A stretch of 64,000 bases of DNA from Spirometra erinaceieuropaei (GCA_902702965.1 CACRXP010000614.1:199735-263734), one strand, 5' to 3'; shown: positions 37,258 to 50,344, numbered from the stretch's first letter. Notes: generated by a model from the sequence alone, not told the origin. Program-made: numbers and translations.

Positions 37258-37660
37258 TCATTCATTTAACTTAATTATTTTTCTTCTATCCGAAATTGTC
37301 ATCTGAACCCCGGTCTGGAATGGGAGATCTTGTAGTGGCCCAACTCCGGGCAGATTTTGCAACGCTGAGCATTTCGCGACTACCTGTACCTGCGTATCGA
37401 TAGCAGCGTGGTTCTCGGCCAATGTCAGTTGTCCAAACTGGCCAATCATCTTCGGGGCTGACTTAGACGTGACCTCGCAGACAACGTTGGGCGACTGAGC
37501 CACTGTCTCACCCTCACTGATGCTCTTGCGGCGTCGGACGTGTCCTCGCCCGACTGCCAACTCCTACCAACCTCCTATCTAGTAGTTTAGCGCAGAATAC
37601 AATGTCTTCTTAACTGGCGTTCCACTTCTCTTCCTGTACGTAACTGGTCGTGATGAGTAG
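37258..37660 (-). repeat. Tandem repeat unit 2 with a 100-codon frame
   Basis: The minus-strand ORF 37560-37258 starts MAVGRGHVRRRKSISEGETV and contains KSAPKMIGQFGQLTLAENH. It aligns with unit 1 over about 60 codons, with matching spacing and few gaps, and differs beyond that. Its function is unknown; a retroelement ORF1-like protein is a possibility, but no diagnostic motif is seen. Confidence 0.5.
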
Positions 37661-39489
37661 GGTCTCACCATGACAGAAACAGCGACGATAGTCTTTGCGC
37701 ATGTCCGCATTCCTGTATTTTGCTAACAAAAGGGCGCCATTACAGCACCTTAGACGCCAGAAAAGCAGTTCTCGATGTGTACAGACAAGTTTCTTAAGAG
37801 ATTAGGGGGATTCACTTGGCGTAGTTTGGTGTGGGCGGCTATGCGTGCTACGTGGTTAAGCGAAGGTCGGGACATTAACTACTAACGCTCATTATAAAGT
37901 ACGGATATCTCCTGGGGAAGATGGACTGCTAACAGAAAAAGCAACGCTCGATAACATATTCCTGGGACGCGAGGTCCTCTATGGTGTCACGTCATTTACC
38001 GTCCCCTCACTTGTGTTGATGTCATCTATTCAGCGGTACAAATCCTCCGTTTTGTCTCCTTCCAACTACGAGGCACACTGACAACATAACTTCATCTCGG
38101 AAGAAAGAGAAGAAGATGCGATCAATGTAACCAACATTTTATTGACCTGACCTTTCGAATTCTCACTCGAGGCCATCATTTGGGGCGGTCGAAGATATGG
38201 GCAGTGGAAGCCCAACGACGGCAGTATTTATAGTACGTAGCTTCTGTGGGACAGCATGCGTGCCATACATAGCTGCGCTCGCGATCACAACTGGGGGGTG
38301 GGGGGGGTCGTATTTGAGCTACGATGGCTCATCAGTTCACGTCCGGGCCGTTAATTGCCGCAATTGCATCATGCAAGATGGATATTGGCGTGATGATTAT
38401 TCGGCAATTTCGTCCACTGTTCGCCCGCGCCTTCCACACAGGAATAATCTCATTTAGTTAGGTGGAGACAAAAGACAGAGGTATGCGGAATCCGCACGTA
38501 ACTTTCGGAAGTCTGTCTGGTGTGACTTACCTGGTGATCGAACAGACACAATCATTGCACACTGTGCGACTTGTGGGTGCCAAAATATTCTGTGACATGG
38601 TGCAGACAAGCAGTGTGGTTTCGTAGTGGAGCCCTGGTCCCTGTTGATCACTCTCCTTTAATACTTACTTCGATTATTCTACGAGTCCTTATACTCGTCG
38701 AGGTAATTCGCACATCAAAACGTGACACAGACGCGGATGAACAAGCAGGGCTAATGTCCCCTGCCACGGATTGTTATGCCGATGATGAGAATGGATTGAT
38801 GTTGATTCATACTGAAATCTTGGAAATTCGTATTTTCAGGGTAATACAATACTACAGCATTGTCGGCTAACCCCGGTGCTAGAAGTGACCCTCCCTTACT
38901 AAATCAACTGCAGTAAACACAATCTTTTGTCTGTTTAGGCCAAATTATGCATTTCGGTGTAGCATTATATGCGGTCAACCGTCTGGATCCCTAAAACATC
39001 ATGTTTTTGCCTTTACACATGTCGATCATCACAGGCGACAGGAAAAATTCCTAAAGGAATGGTCAATGGCATCTGTCTGGCCTCTTGTCGCCTAAAAAAG
39101 TACGGGGCACGCTAATTTGTTCTGCATTTCCAAAGTCAATCTTGGATTGAAATTGACTGCTGGTTTCTCTACAGCATTCCAAATGCAATCTAAGTAAATC
39201 TACCTTTCCTCAAACCGATTCGGCGAGGTGTGGTTCTGCTGGCCCACTTAGTTGATACCATACGCTTAGCCCCATAAAGCCATTTTAGTAGGTAGGATTA
39301 TGCCGACTTTACAGACATGAAGTGTTTGAGCGGTACAGCAGCTACTCGATTCATATAACCAAGGTTGTCGTTGTTAGATTTTATATTGAACTACAATGCT
39401 TAGTGGCGATTATGTCTCCAACGACCGTCATCGGTTATGAAGTTTTTGTAGCTTGTAAAATCTTATCATTTGTCAGTCGACTTGTCCAA
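37661..39489. other. No gene recognised apart from the hammerhead-like motif
   Basis: Contains the third hammerhead-like segment (38145-38185) and a G-rich run at about 38290-38310. The ORFs at 38197 and 38571 are unfamiliar. Confidence 0.4.
38145..38185 (-). ncRNA. Third hammerhead-like motif, degraded
   Basis: On the minus strand the same order is seen: AAATGAT-type box, GGCCTC..GAATTC in place of stem II, GAAA, GGTC, AGGT. More substitutions than at 25.3 kb. It is followed by the same CAATAAAAT...GATCGCATCTTC tail, which confirms shared descent. Confidence 0.35.
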
Positions 39490-40398
39490 GACAGCGATTT
39501 CTCTGTCAAATGATGAAGTTCTTACGTCTTCGTATCCTTATCACCATAGTATATTAGTGCCCATTTCGCTTGGAAGGCTTTTTCTACAAATACCAGACTA
39601 GCATGCTGCCTGCCCAAACTAAACTTCCAGCAGCGTTAGCACTCTAGTCGACCTGACTAGCAATCGCTTCCGAGTATGTTCCTGTCACGTGCGATTGTCC
39701 CGGGCGTCCTCTCTGTTGAATCACTAGTAATATAGCCCCATGATGCTCGTTTTCGTTTTAGCAAGTCAAGAACGAAAGGGTATTATTAAATTCCGCGTGT
39801 TTCTCCACTTTCGGCATGTTGTGATTTCCTTTGAACATAAAAAGACAGTTTAATTTTCCAACAGTATATGCTGAACATGGCATATACAAAAAGCTGCGTC
39901 AAAATAAACAATTCCCCCTTTTAGCCTTTGCCTTTGGCTGACAGGAAAGAATAGGTCCCCTGGAAAAAATACACTCCAAACACAAATCCACATCCCCGGT
40001 GGGGCAGGTGGACGAGCAGCGGTCGTACACATGTCTATGTACGTCAGAAAGCTGTCCATTGTGCAGATTTGTCATCAACATGTTGTCGCAGATGTCAAAC
40101 CTCCCGCTTATCCTATAGAACCTCCTAGTCAGAGGAGTTTGTTCCAAAGTCGTTGCACTGCCCTTAAACAAAAATAGAGTTTCTTGTCAGTGCCCTTTGC
40201 AGAAGTAGTTTCAACATATCTTGCTTTTTGAATTAACATGAAAATAAAGTTAAATCTTTATTGAGCGCCGCCCTACCAATTGTGACTGAACATAAATTCT
40301 CAGAATCTTTTAGCGAGGCTTTGGCGTAAGAGCGACTTTTATCTACTCATTCTTCAAATCTCAATGCAAACGAAGCTATCCGTGTAACTGGGCAAGTC

Positions 40399-40614
40399 TT
40401 ATCGACGGCGACAGTGGGTTGAAGCAGCTACTATCAGGGGCCTCATTCTAAGTCGAATCCGAGATCCTATATGAAAGTCGACTTTCTGCGTAAAATGTTT
40501 GACTGAAAAAGGATAAACATCTACTGAATGTTTAGAAGGTGGCCAAACCGACTGATGATGATTAAATTCATGGTGAACTTCTATATATTTTTTAGCGGTC
40601 CGATTGAATTGCAT
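40399..40614 (-). other. Conserved block with an NRTAKK...RMRPLIV frame, arm B
   Basis: This 71-codon frame starts MQFNRTAKK, contains HHQSVWPPSKH and TQKVDFHIGSRIR, and ends in a stop that copy C also has. It is the best preserved of the three copies, since arm A has lost the shared stop and copy C has a frameshift. Product unknown; rich in basic residues and histidine. Confidence 0.42.
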
Positions 40615-41826
40615 AGAGGTAAAGGCTAGGCATTACACACTTCAAGTAGTTTGCATGTTTTCACTAGGTATCATCAGGTCCACAAATGTGGATGCACTTT
40701 TTAACAGTAAGTCGAGATGAAAATCATGTCATCACTGAATTTGAGGTTACGGTACATGCGGTCACTCATCGTCGAGGTGAACAAATCGCAGGAGACCACA
40801 TAAGTCGTAATCACTCACTAAAGTCGTTACGATGATACCGTCACGCACATGATGCCTAGGCTCGCTGGCTAGCATCACCGTCGTGGTCTGATTTTTTGAA
40901 GGCATACGCTTTTTCTGCATGGAAAAAGGACCGGGTCCTGAACATATGGTTCATGGCAACGCATCAGTAGCAGCTGGATTCCGTGCCTGCACTAGCTTCG
41001 TCGTAACGAAAGGAAAGAACAACTGTTCAATATATTTTCCTCAAAAACAATTAATTTATATTTGTTTTTCGACAGCAGCTCGTTCCCGAAATTAGACAAA
41101 ATAACGGGTGATTACATCAGTTCCAGTACTTAGCGGAGGTATGGTTATCAACACGGCATTCCAACCTTCTAGAGCAAAGCGTAAACAATGTTTTCGTGAT
41201 CAATTTCCAGACCCGCTAACTCAGCGCAAAAAGGTTCAAGAGGACTGATAGCTCTTAATAATCCTATGAAAGCAATGGAAGGCAAAGTAAATTGGAAATG
41301 GAAAAACACTTTTTCTACATAGTTGATGCGAGAAATCTCATCCTGGGTTGCAACGGTATTCTTAGTTATTTTTCTAAATCAGTAGGGGTTTGTTAAATTT
41401 AAATAATTCACTTAACTCGGTTGTGAATACAAGCCACGGCCGTCTCAGTTGGATTCTAACCAAGGGCAGCAGGGACAAATTTACTTAACATCATGGCTCC
41501 CAGTAGGAGCTAATAGTATAATTCTTTGACTCGCTGGCTGTACCCACGCCTTGCCTTCCTCCCACGAGCTTAAATCTCACAAAAGCCGTCAAATTTCTGC
41601 GATTTGATCAAGGAAACCATTTTACTAAAGACCGTAAGTTAGCAGTAGTCGGCGGATTAGAAGCGACTCAACTCCAAAACAAACATAATTGTTAAGCTAG
41701 ACATAAATATGGTTACCTTCTCTTTGACTGTGAACTCAACTCTAATCGATGACACGATGTCAATAAGCTAAATGTTTATCTGCTACCTGCCGTTAAATGT
41801 TGCGACAGTATTTGCCATATAGCAGG

Positions 41827-42174
41827 TTAAAGCTCTGTCGATATGACAGAATTTTTTGATAAACATGATATTTTGAGATTTCGAAAGCAGCTAATTAGGC
41901 ATTTTCCTGGTGGCTGAATCAACAATTCTCTTTGCTTGGCGTTTTGGATTAATGACATTACGTGGCTAAGACGTATTTTTCTGCGCCAAATGTGATAGCA
42001 AGTAGGAGCACGTCCAGCAGGTAAAATTAAGGTATTTTGCTTAGGTTGCAAACACGACAGTTTGCCAGTAGTCGAGGAGCTAAACACATCCCCAACAAAC
42101 CACCAATTTTCTGTATACTCGCTTTGAATCCACCTCGAATTTATGGCGGTAACCTGAATGTTAACATGTATCAT
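41827..42174 (-). other. 115-codon ORF in the intron after exon 10 of copy B
   Basis: This is the longest uninterrupted frame in arm B outside the exons, starting MIHVNIQV and containing WRRKIRLSHVMSLI. The aligned arm A sequence (about 7030-7400) is not open in this frame but has a 73-codon frame in another phase ending NGKYCSNC and stop, offset by a one-base indel. The DNA is conserved between arms but the reading frame is not, so neither reading is well supported. Confidence 0.2.
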
Positions 42175-44245
42175 GGTAATAAATGTTGCAATTGGTGCGC
42201 TATGTAGATTATGTAATAAGAATAAATTTCAGAAGTTTGCTACAAGGATTCTGAGGCAAAACTTACTCAAAATATTTTTTCCTTTCCTGTCTACACAGGG
42301 AACAATAAACGTACATGTTACTTACATCGTATTTCTGTAGGCTTATATTGGCGTTGCGGAAGTATATATCACAAATCCAGATTTCGCTAGTAATGTCACA
42401 TTTCGTCGTAAAGTCCGCGTCCGGAGAGATGCTAACTAAGCTATCTTCTTCTGCGCCAAGCAAAATCTTAGCTTCCGCTAGGTAATTTGTCACTGTTCTC
42501 GCCAATTCTCCACCATCGACATGAATTGTATATTCTATTCACAAAAGAAAAAAATGGTCTGATTTTGTGAAAGTGCTGGTTAAATCTTTGAAAACGTCGT
42601 TGAAATGCGTTATCATCAATTTCTCATCATCGTAAGGGAATAGTTAGCAGAGTAAACTAAGGCAAACATTTAAGTTCGCAAATTAAGCATCAAAACGAAC
42701 CAGGAATGTGTTCTTTGAACGTGGCATAGTAACTGCCTGTCCGATTATAGAAAAAAAAACAAAATAATTACATTTGCTCAAACATTTCTGACTGCCGTCA
42801 TAACGTTAGTTTTTACTATCGCTAGGGTTTTAGGTTTGTTAATTTACACAAATATATGAGCCCAGCTCCCTCACGGACAGTTTGGCTGGCTCTAGGTCGG
42901 CCTACCTCCTCTTCGACAAGCACTCGATGACTAAAAGTACTAATTATTTCGTCGAATGCTTAGTCTTTTAAATTGCAGGAGGCCAAGTGTTGGACTGGTA
43001 AATATGTGAACATGTAATTTGTTTAAGCGCCATCAGTTGAAGGAACGAAATGGCAAATTTCTATTTTTTCGTTTAAGTAAATCTCGATTTATTGCAGTAA
43101 TGACTTCTAATGTTGGTTAGCAAATATATCAACGTTTCATTTTTAAACAAATTGACTATAATAGTGTCACATAATGAGGGGTTGTACTACTGACACAAAA
43201 TATAAAAATACACAGTTACCTTGCCAGTAAATCGTCTGTGATTGACTATCACTCTCCGTTCGGCAAACATATCGGGATATTCTTTTTGACGCCGTCCTCT
43301 TGGCAACGTGAATGAAGGCGTAGGACTGGTTATCAATACTCAGCTCTGCAAAAGGGAGAAAAGTACGGTAAGCAGTTCACCCGGTCGCTGACCTAATCTT
43401 GACTTGCATTTCGCAAACTAATGATGAACTAGACTATTTATTTAAATTTTGATTAATGACACTTACGACACATTCCCCGCTGAGATGTGGTCGTCACTCC
43501 AGAGCACATGGGTTTCCCATTGAGAAGGCATTCTAGTCGCTGCAAGTAAACCAACATTTGAAATCTTCTAGTTAATTTTAGATATACAATGCAATTATCT
43601 CAGTTGAGTATTTTTCAAAACACTGCTCTGTGGCAAGCTACTTGATGTTAATCAAAATATTCTTTCTCTGGATATTTGCTTAAAATACAAAGGGGCATTT
43701 TTTCTGCCTGCATCATAACCTTAAATGAACAGGTTTATTCTGCTATCAAGAACGAAATGTTGGTCTCGGAGAAGAATTTTGCAAACTGCAATGCCAGGAT
43801 ACTAATCGCAACGATGATAATAAATGAGGCCTCCTGCAGCTCCGCAAGCCTTACGTCGGTGTAGTTTTAAAGCAAGGATGAGTTTACCTTCTCCTGTTCA
43901 CTTCAGGGTGTATTAAAATAATCAAATACTTCAGGGTTTGCCTATAAGTAGTCCTTAGCGTAAGACTTCAACCTGTTTGACCAGAGGTTATGTTCGTATT
44001 GGCTCATCCGAGCTGTTCGACCGCCAGTAAGGTATTTAGTTCACGGTAACAACCCACTGAGTAGAGAGCAGTTTTATACCGCAAAATGGGTTCCCCCTGC
44101 GGGCACTGCATACATTCGACTGGTCTCTGTTATTACATTGTGATACAATAGGGACACGAAATCGAAGCACATTTAAAAAAAAATTTACACAAAAAGATCG
44201 CTCAGGATTGGCAAGAGTTTGTTGATACTTCCTTTTAATGACATC

Positions 44246-44720
44246 TTACACATATCTGAACTTAGTTTCAACAGAACATTCTGCGTCGCTCGACTTCAAA
44301 GTTTGCAGAACTGATGTACATTGAACGTGGTTTATAGACGGGATCACACTGGATTCCTGTCCGATAATCATTTGCCACTGACAGATCGATCGACATGTGG
44401 TAAGTACAGGATGTTGACTATCGAGTGTACTAACTATATCATAGTGCCGACAGACTTGCGCAGCACCTGCCTTACGCTCTCTTTCCTCTGAGGACGACAA
44501 GAAACTGTCATGACGCCAGATGTGCGATTCGGCTGCTACGGTTGGAAATAATAAACAAACTGTCCAGTCTGCCACATACGACCTAGTCTCCGCACAGCAG
44601 ACCGTGTTGTGCCTTTAATTGTGCATATGATTGTTGAGCACTCTAATTCGGAACCTCAAGCCATGAAAGGAACACATCACCCAAAGCCCGTGATGGGGTT
44701 TTTCTACATTGGAGACAAGT
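44246..44720 (-). pseudogene. Second, decayed copy of the exon-7 segment in arm B
   Basis: It repeats the segment around 45764-45843 in the same orientation. The acceptor is CAT instead of CAG (TTCCTTTCAT), the exon frame is shifted and carries stops. It nevertheless retains the downstream stretch also seen in arm A near 4745-5020, which the intact exon-7 copy in arm B has lost through an internal deletion of about 190 bp. Each of the two tandem copies thus keeps a different part of the ancestral segment. Confidence 0.55.
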
Positions 44721-47700
44721 GATCGGGGCGGCGATAATGATTTTAGGGAGGCATTGCCTTCGATATGCATGAAGAACCAGCCGCATCACTGATTACTAGA
44801 CTTTCTTAGCGTTCCGATTATTTTTAGAAATTGCAAGCCTGTCACAAATAGGTAAGCCGCCTCAATTCCGTTTATTTCTCTATTCTTCATTTTGACTGGT
44901 TTGTCATGCTGATGCTTCCATGCCCTCTAAACGGCAGCACATATATAAAATACTCGAGGAGTATCGGCCTGTTCAATTTATGATACAAAAGTGTTAACAT
45001 CAAGAAGATAATCGTAGCGGAGAAAGAAAGCTTTGGCCTAAAATACGTAGGTTTAGAGGAACATGCACTTTTTGCTTTCAGGATTGTGCCGCCTAACGGT
45101 CGTGCTTCAGCTCAGGTAGCTTATCTTGAAAATGCTGTTGTCAAACGAGCATTCAGGAAAGATATTAAAGAGTTGAAAATGGTGGTTTGAAGAGAGAAAG
45201 AGACAAACGTTCAGGACAGAAAGGAAGGTTAAAGGAAACGCTAATTCGACCGCATCCGTCAAATCCGCCTAAGCATTATTCGTTGATGGAGCTAATTTTG
45301 ACAAGCGTCTACATACACGGAAAGTGGTATAAGAAACACGGACTGTCTCTGTCATATGAAGAGACTGAAGAACAACAAGAATATCATCAAACAACATGTG
45401 AGTTGACAGTTCAAATGTCAGTTGCGACGATATTCACCGCGGGTTCACAGCAGGTTGAGGGCAGGCACGAAAACTTGCGCATGACTTAGATTAAGAAGGC
45501 AGTTGACTTGCCAACGTCAACTGCACCCCCTTACATTTCCCCACCTCAGCGCGGTGCCAAGACATAGTAAAGTATTTAGAGGGTGGCAGAGGGGGTATGC
45601 GAATCTCACGTTCGGCCAAGCACACGTGCGCCGCTTGAGTTCAGTGCTTGCAGAACGGATGTAAACTAAAGATCGTTTAGAGACGGGAGCACTGGACTCG
45701 CGTCCGATCCGGGTGCTGTGGTTCGAAATAATAAACAGCTTGTCCAGGTTTGCCACACACGACCTGGTCTCCGCATAGCAGACCGGGTTCTGCCTTGATT
45801 CTGCATATGATTGTAGAGATCTCTAATTCTGAATCTCCAATCCCTGAAAGGAACACTTCATCCAAAGCCCGTATAGGCGTTTGTCCACAACGGATCGAGC
45901 AAACGACTGTGAGTTTAGAGAGGCCATATCTTTGATATGCGTGAAGAACCAGCAGCATCACCGGTCACTAGACTTTCGTGGCGTCCTGATTAGTGTTCGA
46001 AATTGCAAGCTATAACTAACCCTGTTACAAACATTTAAGCCACCTCAATTTTCTCTATTTAAACCCTATCAGTAAATAGGGAGTATAACTCTCTATTATT
46101 CATTTTAACTGGTTTGACTGGTGTTGTTTCCATGCACTGTAAACGGCAGCCACTGCAAATAAACATATACGCTGGGCCGATGGAAAGCTTACATATGAAG
46201 TATTTCCTCCTGAACGTGCATACATGCATTTCCGCATGACTGGTGACAAAAATGAATCTGTTGCTATAATCCTTATGGCAACTTACCTGAAGGACGTCCG
46301 GTCGACGATAGACACAAATGCTAGAGCAGAGTATTCAATGAAGTAAAATTATCCTGTACAAATATCGGGACCAAAAAGAACTGGTGTAGCCGGGTTTGCT
46401 GAAGCTATCTTAAACGGTTACTGCTGGACGATATGAATAGCAAGTTAATAAAACCAGCCAACCGGCAGCCAGAATATGATAAAGTTATTTATCAGCATGA
46501 AAAACGCTCTGTCCCATATAACACAAAGAGTGGGGAAAACTCTAAAATTGTTTTTCTGAGAAGCTGCACCCCACAAGCCGTATTCACCAGATATTGTTTC
46601 ACCAAGTCAGCATTTGTTTCGCCCAATTAAATAAAATTTTGCCGAGCACCGATTCATATGCTACGAAAAGTCAAACACTGGCTCAATGAGGGTAGTGTCA
46701 TTGGTTTCCTAAACGCTTACTCCATTTATTACCCAGAAGATGAACAATGGCTCCAGCCGCAGGCAAACTAAAATATATTGAATATTTCGTTTCAACTTAG
46801 CAGCGTTTGTTTCGAAAGAAAGGACTTCATTTAAGTTCTGATTCCATGGTTCCTTTCCCCATGCAAGCAGTTCAAAACACATGTTGCCCAAAACAATGCC
46901 GTACAAAAAGCATTATGTTTGTTGAAACCGGCGCACGTGCATGCCTCTACGGCGACGACACAGATTCAAAGCCCGCTGAGCGAGACTGCTACATCATACC
47001 TGTTGTTCCGGTGAACACCTGTAGTTTAGAAGCCACTTTAGTTCAATCACCGAGGAAGCGGACTGCCACGCCTTGTTTTTACCCCGGAAGTCATCCAAAC
47101 CTACAAGAATAATATAAAGTTGCATCAGGCGCCGTATGCCTAGGCTGCCTTGCCATCTATCCACTCTCAGCTTCGATGCGGCCTCTTTGCATATTAATCA
47201 TCTAAGCGACCGAGGAGCTACTCTTACCAGACCAGTGATGTCGGTAGGAGACCATGTCGAACCGGCCATTCTTCTCATATTTGCACGTATAAAACGACAT
47301 TCTTTCTTCTCCTTGTTTTACTTCAAACATCATAACCGTACGGTTGTGTTCCCTTTTCAAAACTAGGTCATGTAAAGGCAGATGAAAACAAAGCATTTGG
47401 TAATTCAACGACAAAAAGCGGTGCCAATAAATTAAATAGCCCACATATATTAACAAAAAACCCACCGCAAGGCTCTGGATCTCCACAAATCATCTGACTA
47501 GTTGAATAGCAATGAAGCTGAAATTTGGAAAAAAAAGCACAAGAATCGGAAACCACTCTACCATCAGTTGCTGTCTGCAAAATACTTCTTTGTATTTCTC
47601 AAAAAGACATGGGCCGCAAACGAGAAAATGATACTGAACGTTATACATACAACAACGTTACCGGTGGTTTACTTGCAATTGACAACCTGGAGAATTTAAC

Positions 47701-47819
47701 TGTTCCCAGCAGTGGACGCCCACACTGCGAAATTTCTTAAAGGACTCGTTCTTATTTAGTCAATCATGGATTAGCATAGGCCATTTGCATAAGCACTAAC
47801 AGACTGTTAGATTTATCTT

Positions 47820-48135
47820 TGAAATTTCTCCTGTGAAACATCGTCAGCTTGCCCCCTGGATGCTGATGGAATTCCCCTCCCCTTTCGCGCTGTACACTGA
47901 TGGCACTTATCTTTCCCGATGGAAAGATTGGTCAAACATTAGCAGTACAAAACATCAGTCATATTAAATTGTTTCCTGTCGCAGAAATGGAGACTAGAAT
48001 GACCATTTTTGGTCGAATTAGCAGTCCTCAGACTGTCAAACTGACAGACAGTGAAACCCAACCCCGAAGTGTTGAGCACCTAGGGTTCGAACTCGCTACC
48101 TGTTAGTTAGAAGTCTAATGCTACTAGTCACTGAT
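47820..48135 (-). mobile_element. tRNA-derived SINE in an intron of copy B
   Basis: This is the minus-strand counterpart of the SINE at 2566-2880. The B box reads AGTTCGAACCC and the GGTGCTC end is kept, followed by the shared body with TTCGGGGTTGGGTTT. The A box is more decayed than in arm A. Sharing this insertion at the same intron position is direct evidence that the arms are copies of one ancestral segment. Confidence 0.65.
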
Positions 48136-50344
48136 TCGCATGCTCGTTATCTTGGCGGGTTCAGTCGGGAATATACAAGGCATTCACCATTCCAGTTGCC
48201 CTGGTTTTTGTCGCTAATACCGTTCTCCATTGCGTCGCTGTGCGCCGATCAGTGAGCGTCCATCTACCATTCTTTCCCGACAATCGACCCGATATTTTTA
48301 GTGTTCACAACCGAAAACACTTTCCTTCGTTCAAAACGTTTCTAGCGAAAAACGTTTTCAAAGACGGTTCCGGTAACTTCTTTCAAGTACTTCACGTGGT
48401 CAATAGTCGCTGCATACCAAGGTGGATCATTGGGTACATTTTGCCATCGTAAATTTAACTCTACGCGGAATTCACACCAGCCTCTTAAAGAATGTAATAA
48501 AAGCATCAAAAATAAGTAAATGTAGAGCATTACTGCGCATGTTATATTCAAGTCTGCAACAGTAGTATATAATGCGGAATCCGGTACATTGTGTGGAAAC
48601 GCGGGAGGAAATTGTTGCCAGTGTTACTTACTCGTGAAACGTCTATCGCGAATTGCACCTGCAAGACCAGTTCCAGCTCTGTCTCATTTTTGGTATTCTT
48701 TGACAGACTAACATTTTCATAGCCGAAGATTCCTTTAAAAGTCAAGTGTTGCATCAGATAACTTGAAATGTTCTGTGTGAAACGTGGTAAATTATTTTGA
48801 CTAGAAAGTGGCCGAGGTCAGTAAAAAAGGGTGGCTTGTTTAGAATGGCAATGGTATATCTGTTCTGCTGTTACTTTTAGTGTTTTTTTAAATTTCACTA
48901 CCATCAATTCTCCGGCAGCAAGATGCCTACAATTTGCGCCCTACGAATTAAAGGAACTTAAACTCTAAACTGAAACGCTATGATGAAATAGTATAAAAAC
49001 ACAAAATATATATCAGTATTGCGCACTACGTAGGACGTACGATTGGGCGACAATGCGGCAGAAATATGTTCAACCTTTAGCCCATATTTTGCAGTAGTTA
49101 TGTTTGGTTGAGGAGCCACAATGTAGATTTCCGTAGTACCCTCTATCTCAGGGAAAAACACCGTCAGTCTGTAGTATTTTCCCACTGAATGGAAAAGGAA
49201 CATTTTCTCATTATTTTGCAGGCAAAGTGAAGGCAGTTTATTTGTGGCATTAAAAGTCATTAGCGATTATGAAGATGCTTACGGTAATTCAAATTTCGGA
49301 AGCACAATGTTTCAAGTTGTTAATTCACTCTTGTGGAAGTACGACTAGAAACACCTTTCTTTAGTGTTGAAATTGTATTTGTCCTGATATTTGTGCGTGT
49401 CAATTTGTAGTCTCACAAAATGCTATCTAGTTTATCATAGAGTATTTCATTTCTTCTATTGCTCAAGCATCCATTCAAGCTGGGAGCACAGCTACTAGCT
49501 AAAAGCACAGACACTCCTGTTTTCCAGGTCTTGTTCCGCTGCATGACCAAACAGAGTGGAGATAAATTTCTCCGTAGCGTCCCCTATGGTTTTTCGTTTT
49601 ACAAAAACTTCACTGTTTAAGCGCGTTGGACAAAAAGGCGAGAACCAGGAGCACGTTAATCCTAAGGCTTTTCGAGTTTGCTTCCAAAGTTGATGTGAAC
49701 AGTTGAGCAAAAACCCATCGACTGATGGGGAGTTGATGGCCACTAACAGGCAGTTTTATGACCCGCAAATACCAAAGAACTTATAGCACTTGTATGAGCT
49801 AGACGACTTTCTTCTTAAAGGTATAGCCCATCTTTGCGCTTTAACTTCACAGTTTATTTAAAAGACAACGTTGGATAAACGAAATCTAAAGCAGGTTGTT
49901 AATGAGCTTTGATGTTATTTCTACTGGCAACGACTGCAAGTGAGAATGATGGTGATTGTTGGAAGCGAATTCATCCCTCTATCGTGCTTCTGACAGTCTA
50001 TATCCACGTCAAACTCCTGCTAGACAGAGGGTGTACTGAGTTCGGCAGTTATCGTTTGTCTTGTAAAAACGAGTGAGCGGCCATAAAAAGCGTACGGTCT
50101 TTTTGCTTTACCGCTACCTAGTGTTCACGCCTCATCAAACGCACTGATTATGTGCTGGCAGTATCAAGTCGGGCTTTGACGTACATGTCACGCCAGGCGA
50201 GACAACTGCAATTGAAATTCCATTTCTGGATTATTTGTTTCTGACAACAGGGCTTGTAAGGATAAAAAATGTGGAGGAGCGGTTTCAGAAACCTGAATCC
50301 CCATGGCTATTAGCGTAAAGAGGGATTCAAGTGGACATGCTTTG

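Larger units (their letters stand above)
39899..49184 (-). pseudogene. Copy B, 3' eleven exons (mirror of copy A), damaged
   Basis: Exons in gene order: 49184-49041, 48732-48632, 47517-47466, 47371-47228, 47100-47000, 46660-46588, 45843-45764, 43539-43467, 43345-43220, 42534-42326 and 40162-39899. Lengths match copy A exactly except the last (264 against 249 bp). Splice phases are identical. Exon sequence is better kept than intron sequence; the 126-bp exon at 43220-43345 differs from copy A at roughly 14 positions, many synonymous. The terminal exon ends KRGNCLF. Two lesions are visible. The acceptor before the 144-bp exon reads AC instead of AG at 47372-47373. The 73-bp exon at 46588-46660 has an in-frame TGA just after its NKC triplet. 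The function is presumed to be that of copy A. It continues upstream into the exons at 53-54.9 kb. Confidence 0.66.
39500..50340. repeat. Arm B of the large inverted duplication
   Basis: This is the reverse-complement partner of 300-9720. The arm is about 1 kb longer, partly because the segment carrying exon 7 (about 44250-44720 and 45550-45970) is tandemly duplicated here. About 30 kb separates the two arms. The inner 1.6 kb of this arm is also repeated directly at 62260-63580 (copy C). Confidence 0.8.

Noticed and set aside
38280..38312. G-quadruplex regulatory element
   Set aside because: A G-rich run is present but is isolated, with no promoter or gene start nearby to give it a role.
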